Of a stretch of 64,000 nucleotides of DNA, positions 34,904 through 42,303 are shown in pieces. Source of the DNA: Rhodocyclales bacterium. GTDB taxonomy: Bacteria > Pseudomonadota > Gammaproteobacteria > Burkholderiales > Rhodocyclaceae. Every line of letters begins with the position of its first letter. Position 1 is the stretch's first letter. The position numbers and the translations under genes are program-made. The notes beneath the pieces were generated by a model. The model was given only the letters and a program-made list of their open reading frames with translations, searched no databases and was not told the DNA's origin. The stretch lies in assembly GCA_026399475.1 (NCBI GenBank), contig JAPLQY010000049.1:1-64000 (forward strand), given 5' to 3'.

Positions 34904-35749
34904 ATGATTGCACCAGAACTGCAAGAACGGCTTCGCGCTGTAAAGCACTGTGTGATTTTCACAGGTGCGGGCATGTCTGCCGAGAGCGGCATTCCGACCT
35001 TTCGCGACCGTGCGGAGGGCCTGTGGGCGAAAGTTGATCCGGCCGAAGTAGCGACGCCTTATGCCTTCAGAACGAATCCGCAATTCGTCTGGGACTGGCA
35101 CGTCCATCTCGCCGATGCCGTCCGCCGCGCCAGGCCGAATGACGGTCACGCGGTCGTTGCCCGACTTCAGGAACTCATTCCGCGCGTGACTGTGATCACC
35201 CAGAATATTGACAACCTTCATCAGGTAGCCGGGAGCAGAAACGTCATCGAGCTTCACGGCAACCTGATGCGGTTAAAGGCATTCGTGGATGTTGACGAAC
35301 TCTTCAGTGGTGACGCGAGTCCGCTGATTTGCCGCCTCTGTAATGGCTACGCTGTCGATGACGAACTCGATCCGTATGCCGGCCCCGAGGATCTGGTGGC
35401 GATTGAATTGAAGGCAGGGTCCGTTCCTCGTTGTCCGGCGTGCGGCGCTCTGCTGCGCCCGGACGTGGTGTGGTTCGGCGAACCGCTCGATCCGGGAATG
35501 CTGGAAGATGCCTTCCTGGCTGCAGAGACCTGCGACGCCTTGATCTGCATCGGTACGTCTCTTGAGGTGGAGCCCGCGGCCAGTCTCCCGTGGCGAGCGA
35601 TCAATCGGGGTGCGATCGTGATCGAGGTTAATCCTGTGCCGACCCCACTTTCCCTGGCAGCCAATGCGAGATTGGCTGGTGGGGCTGGTGAAGTCCTCCC
35701 GCACTTTGTTTCATCGGTGTGGGGCAGTCTAGGTCGCAGATCCTTGTAA
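34904..35749 (+). CDS. SIR2-family NAD-dependent protein deacetylase (second sirtuin)
   Basis: A 281-residue sirtuin: FTGAGMSAESGIPTFRD, TQNIDNLH, catalytic His in IELHGN, two zinc Cys pairs (CRLC and CPAC, separated by a long insert), RPDVVWFGE and CIGTSLEVEPA. The segment WDWHVHLADAVRR, where the 1354 sirtuin has WYEWRR, lacks the acyl-binding Tyr-x-x-Arg pair, so plain deacetylation or another NAD use is more likely. The start at 34904 matches the family N-terminus; the ribosome site is weak. It sits between the vWA/TPR pair and the Dpd island, whose genes it does not overlap. Confidence 0.88.
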   Translation: MIAPELQERLRAVKHCVIFTGAGMSAESGIPTFRDRAEGLWAKVDPAEVATPYAFRTNPQFVWDWHVHLADAVRRARPNDGHAVVARLQELIPRVTVITQNIDNLHQVAGSRNVIELHGNLMRLKAFVDVDELFSGDASPLICRLCNGYAVDDELDPYAGPEDLVAIELKAGSVPRCPACGALLRPDVVWFGEPLDPGMLEDAFLAAETCDALICIGTSLEVEPAASLPWRAINRGAIVIEVNPVPTPLSLAANARLAGGAGEVLPHFVSSVWGSLGRRSL

Positions 35750-35951
35750 CCGTAAAGAAGAACCAAGCCCGATAGACCCCGGCTAAATTGGCTGGGCAAA
35801 CTGGCCATGAGGTACATTTACCGAACCGCATGCTGTCTTCGATTGGCGATTCAGTAGAGCAGCGACTGTGGTCAGCGACATAAACCACCAACATATTTAT
35901 GGGCATTCTCCCTGGTTCTGGTAAAGTATTAATTAATAAGGAAAATAAAGC

Positions 35952-36647
35952 ATGCCAAAAGCGCTATGTTTGCTTAGCGGAGGTCTTGATTCCACAACAA
36001 GTTTGGCCATGGCCAAGGCGCAGGGGTTTGATCTCTATGCGATGAGCTTTCGTTATGGCCAACGTCATGTCGTGGAGTTGGAGTGTGCGAGAAAAATCGC
36101 CACGCAGTTTGAGGTGAAGGAACACCTCATCGTCGATTTTGACCTCCGGCAGATAGGGGGGTCTGCCCTGACGAGCGACATTACAGTCCCCAAAGATCGT
36201 CCCGTGTCTGAAATGTCACACGGGATCCCGGTTACCTACGTCCCCGCACGAAACACCATCTTTCTGTCTTTTGCTTTGGGTTGGGCCGAGGTCTTGGGTG
36301 CGTCGGATATCTTTATTGGGGTCAATGCCCTTGACTACAGTGGCTATCCAGATTGTCGGCCAGAATACATTGCGGCCTTTCAAGTGATGGCGAATTTGGC
36401 GACGAAGGCTGGCGTCGAAGGAACTCAGAGTCTGCAGATTCATACTCCTTTGATCCAACTATCCAAGGCCGACATCATTCGTAAAGGTCTTGCACTCGGG
36501 GTCGATTACGCAGAAACCAGTAGCTGTTATGACCCCGGGACAGATGGCCGCCCCTGTGGTCGATGCGATTCGTGTCAATTGCGGGCCAAAGGCTTTGCCG
36601 AGGCAGGTGTTGTAGATCCCTTGATCACGCGCTTCTCGGGGCATTGA
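35952..36647 (+). CDS. queC: 7-cyano-7-deazaguanine synthase QueC
   Basis: A 231-residue enzyme converting 7-carboxy-7-deazaguanine to preQ0 with ATP and ammonia. The PP-loop [12 protein letters not shown] (about 8-19), [29 protein letters not shown] and the zinc Cys group [20 protein letters not shown] are all present and at the usual length. It heads the Dpd gene cluster, supplying preQ0 for DNA modification. The ribosome site AAGGAAAATAAAGC is spaced a little far. queD starts 2 bases after its stop. Confidence 0.95.
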   Translation: MPKALCLLSGGLDSTTSLAMAKAQGFDLYAMSFRYGQRHVVELECARKIATQFEVKEHLIVDFDLRQIGGSALTSDITVPKDRPVSEMSHGIPVTYVPARNTIFLSFALGWAEVLGASDIFIGVNALDYSGYPDCRPEYIAAFQVMANLATKAGVEGTQSLQIHTPLIQLSKADIIRKGLALGVDYAETSSCYDPGTDGRPCGRCDSCQLRAKGFAEAGVVDPLITRFSGH

Positions 36648-36649
36648 GC

Positions 36650-37744
36650 ATGGCTGAGCAACTTCTATACACAGCAGCTGCGAATTTCGAAGCTGCTCGT
36701 CGTGTTTCGCTTCTTCCAGAGGGGCATCGGTCACGGCGTCAGCACGGGCATAGTTTTCTGGCCGATGTTCGGTGTGCGCTCCCACATGGATGGGCGTCGT
36801 TCCCGGGTGGGGAGATCGATCAACTACGAGAGCAATTGATTGCCGCGGTTGCCCCATTAGATTACAACGATCTCAACGCCCAGTTGGAACAACCGACCGA
36901 CGAAAATCTTGCTCGTTGGGTACGTAGGCGATTGGCAATTGCCAGCATTGAAAGCGTGGGCGTTCAGAGCACAGAACATGAAGGCGTCGATCTCGATCAG
37001 AACGATAGCGCGCATATTTGGCGGCGTTATGTATTTCAGTCAGCGCACCAGTTGCCGAATGTGCCCCCTGGGCACAAATGCGGACGCATGCATGGTCACG
37101 GATTTGAAGTCATTCTGCATGCCAACCAGAACCTGGGCGGGCGAGAGATTGGGATTGATTACGACCACCTAGACGAATTGTGGGCGCCGATCCATGCGGA
37201 ACTGGATCACGCCTGTTTGAACGACATTGCAGGTCTGCAGAATCCCACCAGCGAAGTCATCTCCGCCTGGATCTGGAATCGACTCAAGCCGGAATTGCGC
37301 GAACTTTCATGCGTGACTGTCTACGAGACGGCGAGTTGCGGAGCGCATTTTGACGGTAGCCACTACCGCATCTGGAAGGAAACAACTCTCGATAGCTCTA
37401 TGCAGTTGAAACGCGCACCTGAAGGTGACAACAGACGCCGTATCCATGGTCATACCTACACCCTCCGTCTTCACCTACACGCGCCACTGGACACTGTGAT
37501 GGGCTGGACCATCGACTTTGGCGACGTGAAGGAACTGTTTGATCCAATTTTCAAGCGGCTTGATCATCACCCGTTGCACGAAATTCCTGGGTTGGTTGAT
37601 TCCGATGCGGCGACGATCGTCCGTTGGATTCGCGATCAAGCAGCGCCGCATTTGCCGCAACTGGATCGGATAGATCTCTACGAGACACGTGGTTGCGGCG
37701 TGGTCCTGAGTTGGGGCGAACTTGGCCCCGCGCTCCCGATCTAG
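36650..37744 (+). CDS. queD: QueD-like protein with three fused T-fold domains
   Basis: A 364-residue chain holding three QueD (6-carboxy-tetrahydropterin synthase) repeats; ordinary QueD is about 120 residues and forms a hexamer. Repeat 2 (about 125-240) keeps everything expected: SAHQLP, the catalytic Cys in GHKCGRMHGH, LDHACLND and the Glu in YETAS. Repeat 1 (about 8-120) has AARRVSLLPEGHRSRRQHGH, losing the first His and the Cys. Repeat 3 (about 245-360) has QLKRAPEGDNRRRIHGH, lacking them too but keeping LDHHPLHE and YETRGCG. So one site looks active and two degenerate. Product: CPH4 for preQ0 synthesis. It starts at 36650 and ends 2 bases before queE. Confidence 0.85.
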   Translation: MAEQLLYTAAANFEAARRVSLLPEGHRSRRQHGHSFLADVRCALPHGWASFPGGEIDQLREQLIAAVAPLDYNDLNAQLEQPTDENLARWVRRRLAIASIESVGVQSTEHEGVDLDQNDSAHIWRRYVFQSAHQLPNVPPGHKCGRMHGHGFEVILHANQNLGGREIGIDYDHLDELWAPIHAELDHACLNDIAGLQNPTSEVISAWIWNRLKPELRELSCVTVYETASCGAHFDGSHYRIWKETTLDSSMQLKRAPEGDNRRRIHGHTYTLRLHLHAPLDTVMGWTIDFGDVKELFDPIFKRLDHHPLHEIPGLVDSDAATIVRWIRDQAAPHLPQLDRIDLYETRGCGVVLSWGELGPALPI

Positions 37745-37746
37745 TC

Positions 37747-38382
37747 ATGGCCTATTCCGTCAAGGAGATCTTCTACACGTTACAAGGCGAAGGCGCCCAT
37801 GCGGGTCGTCCAGCAGTCTTTTGTCGATTTGCGGGGTGCAATCTGTGGTCCGGCCTCGAGCGCGATCGGGTCGCCGCCGTCTGCAACTTCTGCGACACGG
37901 ATTTCGTCGGGGTCGATGGGCATGGCGGTGGAAAGTTTCAGACAGCCCACGCCCTGGCCGAGCGCATCTCTGAGTATTGGCCTAGTGAGTCGCAAGAGCA
38001 TCGATTCGTCGTCTGCACAGGGGGCGAACCGCTATTGCAACTGGATGTTCCTTTGATCGACGCTTTGCATGGTCAAGGGTTCGAAATTGCCGTGGAAACT
38101 AACGGGACATGTGAAGCTCCGAGCGGGATCGATTGGATCTGCGTGAGTCCCAAGGGCAAGTCTGAGATCGTGTTGAAAGAAGGAAATGAGCTGAAGTTGG
38201 TCTATCCCCAGGCGGAAGCGCTCCCGGAGAGGTATGAAGAACTGAAATTCGACAGGTTTTACTTGCAGCCGATGGACGGACCCGATCGAGAGGCCAATAC
38301 ACAGGGTGTAATTGAATACTGCAAGACCCACCCTCAATGGCGTTTGAGTCTGCAAACACACAAGATGCTGGGAATTCCGTGA
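37747..38382 (+). CDS. queE: 7-carboxy-7-deazaguanine synthase QueE
   Basis: A 211-residue radical-SAM enzyme that contracts CPH4 to 7-carboxy-7-deazaguanine. Motifs: FYTLQGEGAHAGRPAVFCRF, a Cys group with the long spacing AGCNLW...(12)...AVCNFCDTDF typical of many proteobacterial QueE, CTGGEPLLQLD, AVETNGT and a C-terminal WRLSLQTHKMLGIP. The start at 37747 sits 2 bases after queD, and its stop overlaps the next start (TGATG). It works with QueD and QueC to give preQ0 for DpdA. Confidence 0.95.
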   Translation: MAYSVKEIFYTLQGEGAHAGRPAVFCRFAGCNLWSGLERDRVAAVCNFCDTDFVGVDGHGGGKFQTAHALAERISEYWPSESQEHRFVVCTGGEPLLQLDVPLIDALHGQGFEIAVETNGTCEAPSGIDWICVSPKGKSEIVLKEGNELKLVYPQAEALPERYEELKFDRFYLQPMDGPDREANTQGVIEYCKTHPQWRLSLQTHKMLGIP

Positions 38383-38861
38383 TGTGGCGTGACGATCCAA
38401 TTGATGAACCCTGGTACGCACTGGATTTCCAGATGACGCGTTGGCATTGTCCAGCAGGATTACCCGCCGCGCTGTTAGAGGAGGTCATCGAGGCCATCCG
38501 AGAAATGGATCACATCGTCCTGGAAACGATGAAATTGGTCGATCGGTTTTCGTATGGGATTGAGTCATCGGAAAAACGCTACATCCCCGAGGCCGCCTAC
38601 GAAGTATTTCGCGGTGAGTTCGAATTGGCCGAAGAGCGCTTTGTTGTCACACAGCACGGACTGAAGACGCGATGGACGCCGATGCTGGCCTCGAATAAGG
38701 AAGCCATCGACAACCTTCCTGCGAAAGCAAAGGCGCAACTTGCCAACCCGGAAGTCGCGTATTCGATGAAATACTCGGTCTCTGAAGTCATGCTGGAAGA
38801 GACCTTCAAGCAATTTCTTTCCGGTATTCATCCGGATAAAGAAACGTTCGTTTCGTTGTAG
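38382..38861 (+). CDS. Hypothetical protein in the que-dpd operon (159 aa)
   Basis: Starts inside the queE stop codon (TGATG), so translation is coupled to queE. Helix-rich, acidic, with MDHIVLETMKLVDRFSYGIES and VSEVMLEETFKQFLSGIHPD; no cysteine cluster, nucleotide motif or membrane segment. I do not recognise a family. Its place between preQ0 synthesis and dpdE suggests a role in the Dpd pathway or its control, but nothing in the sequence proves that. Confidence 0.65.
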   Translation: MWRDDPIDEPWYALDFQMTRWHCPAGLPAALLEEVIEAIREMDHIVLETMKLVDRFSYGIESSEKRYIPEAAYEVFRGEFELAEERFVVTQHGLKTRWTPMLASNKEAIDNLPAKAKAQLANPEVAYSMKYSVSEVMLEETFKQFLSGIHPDKETFVSL

Positions 38862-38877
38862 GCAAGTGGAGGTTGAA

Positions 38878-39009
38878 ATGGGAAAGACGGTCACAACGAC
38901 AACTAGGCCGACTTCCGTCAAAACTACTGATAGCGAGAAGATGATTGAACTGAAGCTGAGACCTATCATATCTGCTGTATCGGTACTCCATGCCTTGCAA
39001 TATACGTAA
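38878..39009 (+). CDS. Small ORF (43 aa) ahead of dpdE
   Basis: ATG at 38878 is preceded by an excellent ribosome site, GGAGGT, with 4-5 bases spacing. The 43-residue product begins MGKTVTTTTRPTSVKTTDSE and ends RPIISAVSVLHALQYT: a Thr/Lys-rich front and a short amphipathic tail. It fills the gap between the 159-residue gene and dpdE, in the same direction. Either a small operon protein or a leader; no family known. Confidence 0.45.
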   Translation: MGKTVTTTTRPTSVKTTDSEKMIELKLRPIISAVSVLHALQYT

Positions 39010-39054
39010 TGCCTTTGTAATATCGCCAGATGAAACTAAAAGGGGGTGACTGCC

Positions 39055-42000
39055 TTGGCAACAACCGGTGAACGAGTTGCCATAGGAGCGTTCGTTGTCG
39101 TCGCGACCGAGACGGGACGCAAGCTAGGGATCGGAAAGGTGGTCGAGATATCGGGGCACCGGGCCACAGTGGCCTATTTCGATGTGCCTGGTGAAGCGCA
39201 GCCCTTCCAGATTGATGCCCCGGTCACGGTAGTTCGAGTTGTCGCACTAGCAGAACAATCTCGCGTCTTTCGATGCGACGAAGACACCGGTCGCTGGCAG
39301 GTTGGGCGGATCGCCGACGGCGAGGGCTCTACCTGTCTAGTGGCCTTCCCGAATCAGGTGACGGCCAACCTGTCGCGTGCCGATCTTCAGGTGCGTTGGC
39401 GCAGACCGATTGCGAACCCCACTGAATTCCTGATCCGGCATGTCACCGAGACACCCCTATTTGCGGCGGCGCGATCGAATTTCATGCGGGCTGTGACGGC
39501 CCAGCGTGCCGCCTGTCATGGTATGGGGGCATTGCTATCGTCCTCGGTGCAGTTGGTGGCGTACCAGTTCAACGTGGTGCTTAAAGTTCTCCAGGATCCC
39601 ATTCAGCGCTATCTACTGGCTGACGAAGTGGGCTTGGGCAAGACCGTTGAGGCCGGCTTGCTCATACGCCAGTACACCCTCGACTCCTCAGATGCCAGGG
39701 TCCTGCTGATCGTACCGCCCGCCCTGGTGGCCCAATGGCGGCAGGAACTGACTGATCGCTTCGGACTCCTGGACTGGCTCGATGACTACATTTGGGTCGT
39801 GCCCAACGACGATCTGGCCGCTGTCGAGGCCCACCTGTCCGGAGCAGGCATGCTGGTCGTTGACGAGGCCCACCACTTGGCTCATCAGACCGATGGGGGC
39901 GATCATTCGCTATATGAGTTGCTACGTCGGGATGCGGCGAGGGTGCCGCGACTGCTGCTACTATCTGGAACCCCGGTACTCGCCGACACCTCCGGATTCC
40001 TGCGGATGCTTCACCTGCTCGATCCTGTGGTGTTTCCGCTGAACGACCTTGAGGGCTTTGAGCGAAGACTGCAGTCGCGCCAACTAGTCGCGGAGATTGC
40101 CGCCTCGCTTCTGCCAGACAACGTGTTGTCGATGGAAGGCGACCTCGACCGCTTGAGTGAGACCTTTGGCGACGACCCGACATTGATGAACCGGGTCGAA
40201 GTCCTGCGCCCCATCGTCAAGGCGCTTCCCGACGAGGAAGACGAAGAATTCTTGGTGGCGCTAGGTGCTTTGCGTGCCCACCTTTCCGAAACCTACAAAC
40301 TGCACCGCCGGGTCCTGAGAAACCGTCGCAAGGCCGTGCCATGGGCTACCCCTCAGCGCAAAGGCCTGGAGACTCTGCCCTACGTCAGCACTTGGCGCGC
40401 CGAACGTCAGCGGGTGCTTGATGAACTGCGCGTTCGCCTGGTCAACGCAGGTGGCGCTGCCACGATGGCGCGCAGCCTGTTCACCTGCGCTGTCCATCCT
40501 TGCGGCGGCGGGACCATCGAGAAGGCTCTGCTGGACCTCGGCATCTACGACGCACGCGTTCGTGACCTCGCTCAGCAAGTCGATGAACTGACTGCGCGTG
40601 CGGATGAGGAGGGCGAGCGCCAGCGCGTCACCCACGATGCCGTGCGGCGGTGTCTGAACACTCAGGGTGTGCAGGTGGTGATCTTCTGCGACGAGGCCTC
40701 CACCGCCGATGCCCTGACTCGGTCCCTTAGGACGGCACTTGGCCAGACCTTCGAGGTCTTGAGGCACGCCATCGCGGACGCCTCGACACTTGAGGACGGT
40801 CAGGTTGAGCTCTGGCGTCGATTCCTGACAGACCCCGCGCGCTGCAGGGTTCTGGTTTGCGATGCTCGCGCCGAAGAGGGTCTCAACCTCCATGGTGGCC
40901 ATAAGGTTGCCTTTCATTACGACCTTCCGGCCGCGCCTAACCGTATCGAACAACGACTGGGTCGCCTCGATCGGTACGGAGTCGGCAACGCGGTACGGTC
41001 GTTGGTCCCAGTGTGCGAAAGCGATCCCGCCGAGATGGCCTGGGTGGCTTGCCTTTCAGAAGGGCTGCAAGTGTTTTCTGCGTCCATGGCCAGCCTCCAG
41101 TACATGGTCGAGGGAACGCTGAGGAACGCGATCCAGGATTGGTACAACGAAGGCGTCGATGGCCTGATGCGCTGGAAGGACCAGTTGGCCGGTCCGACAG
41201 GCTGGGCCGCCCGGGAAAGACGTCGCATCGATCAGCAGGACAACCTCGACGCGATGGGCGACCCTCAAAGCGAGGAGTTCGATCAACTGGCAAAGGTCGA
41301 TGCCGACTGGCGCTCCTGGCGCGATGCGTTTGATGGCTTTGCGCTAGGCACCTTGCTCTTTCGCAGTCGCAGTGAGCCATGGATAGGCAATCTGCTCGAA
41401 GGCGAGCGCGTGTTCCGCTTGAACTACGTTCGCGATAACAATCATCGGACGCTGCTATCGCTGCCCGAGTTTATCGGCCAATTCCTGGGAACGATCGACA
41501 CGGAAGCTCGCCATAGCACGTCGCGCTCGCCTCTGACTTATCCGCATGCGTTTAGCCGCCACACGGTGATGTCGAAGGAGGGGCAGTCTCGCGCACTCCG
41601 CTCGTTGAGGTATGGCGCCTCTCTGGTCGAGTCACTGCACTCGTTTTGCCAGACAGATGATCGTGGCCGGGTCTTTGCCATGTGGCGCCACCGACCGGAT
41701 TACGAAGCTCGTGACGCCAGTGGCTGCGACCTTTGGTTCCGATTTGACTTTTTGGTGGAAGCCAACCTGTCCGACGCAGACGACGATGTAGCACGTGCCC
41801 TGATCCGTCGTGCCGAGCAGCACTTCCCACCGCAGTTCCACACCGTGTGGGTAGACGCGACGCGGGAGGTCACACTGGCCCCCCCGGAACATATTGCCGA
41901 GAATTACCGCAAGAGTGGGCGGGGGCCGGGGCGGGACTACAACCTCAATCCTAGTCGATGGCAGTTCCTCCAGATGCAGGACGCCGTGCCTTGGTTGCTG

Positions 42001-42303
42001 GAGTGGCGGAGTCATTGCGAAGAGGCAGAGGAGCGGGCGCTGAAGTTCATGGCCGGTCATGAATTGCTTCGCCAGCACCAAGAGCGGGGATTGGTTTCGC
42101 TACGCAGCCAGCACGCCACCCGTGTCGCTCAAGTCGAGTCGCGCCTGACACGCCTGACGGGGGCGGCTCAAGCCGCGGAACGTCGGGATCTCGAAGAGGA
42201 GGAAGTCCTTCATGGCCGATTGAGCGATGCCATCCGAGCGCCTACCATCAGCATCGATGTAGCGGGGGCTGTGTTTGCCTCCGCTGCCAACCCGTTCGAT
42301 TGA
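39055..42303 (+). CDS. dpdE: DpdE: SNF2/RapA-like helicase
   Basis: About 1,082 residues. Superfamily 2 SNF2-type motor: ADEVGLGKTVEAGLL (Walker A, about 190-200), LLIVPPALVAQW, VVDEAHHLAH (about 268) and LSGTP, then C-terminal motor VCDARAEEGLNLHGG and PNRIEQRLGRLDRYG, as in RapA-type remodellers. An N-terminal SH3-like beta segment precedes it. Start: AGGGGG is well placed for TTG 39055 (eight bases), while GTG 39046 lies in the site itself; TTG is preferred. Its stop overlaps dpdF. In the known Dpd system, DpdD-K form the restriction part; the exact role of DpdE is unproven. Confidence 0.85.
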   Translation: MATTGERVAIGAFVVVATETGRKLGIGKVVEISGHRATVAYFDVPGEAQPFQIDAPVTVVRVVALAEQSRVFRCDEDTGRWQVGRIADGEGSTCLVAFPNQVTANLSRADLQVRWRRPIANPTEFLIRHVTETPLFAAARSNFMRAVTAQRAACHGMGALLSSSVQLVAYQFNVVLKVLQDPIQRYLLADEVGLGKTVEAGLLIRQYTLDSSDARVLLIVPPALVAQWRQELTDRFGLLDWLDDYIWVVPNDDLAAVEAHLSGAGMLVVDEAHHLAHQTDGGDHSLYELLRRDAARVPRLLLLSGTPVLADTSGFLRMLHLLDPVVFPLNDLEGFERRLQSRQLVAEIAASLLPDNVLSMEGDLDRLSETFGDDPTLMNRVEVLRPIVKALPDEEDEEFLVALGALRAHLSETYKLHRRVLRNRRKAVPWATPQRKGLETLPYVSTWRAERQRVLDELRVRLVNAGGAATMARSLFTCAVHPCGGGTIEKALLDLGIYDARVRDLAQQVDELTARADEEGERQRVTHDAVRRCLNTQGVQVVIFCDEASTADALTRSLRTALGQTFEVLRHAIADASTLEDGQVELWRRFLTDPARCRVLVCDARAEEGLNLHGGHKVAFHYDLPAAPNRIEQRLGRLDRYGVGNAVRSLVPVCESDPAEMAWVACLSEGLQVFSASMASLQYMVEGTLRNAIQDWYNEGVDGLMRWKDQLAGPTGWAARERRRIDQQDNLDAMGDPQSEEFDQLAKVDADWRSWRDAFDGFALGTLLFRSRSEPWIGNLLEGERVFRLNYVRDNNHRTLLSLPEFIGQFLGTIDTEARHSTSRSPLTYPHAFSRHTVMSKEGQSRALRSLRYGASLVESLHSFCQTDDRGRVFAMWRHRPDYEARDASGCDLWFRFDFLVEANLSDADDDVARALIRRAEQHFPPQFHTVWVDATREVTLAPPEHIAENYRKSGRGPGRDYNLNPSRWQFLQMQDAVPWLLEWRSHCEEAEERALKFMAGHELLRQHQERGLVSLRSQHATRVAQVESRLTRLTGAAQAAERRDLEEEEVLHGRLSDAIRAPTISIDVAGAVFASAANPFD

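Noticed and set aside
35890-35951. Possible preQ1 riboswitch before queC (CCCTGGTTCTGG then an A-rich tail)
   Set aside because: The GGTTC loop is suggestive, but the pairing partner for the first stem and the AAAAACTA-type tail are missing, so the class I fold cannot form.
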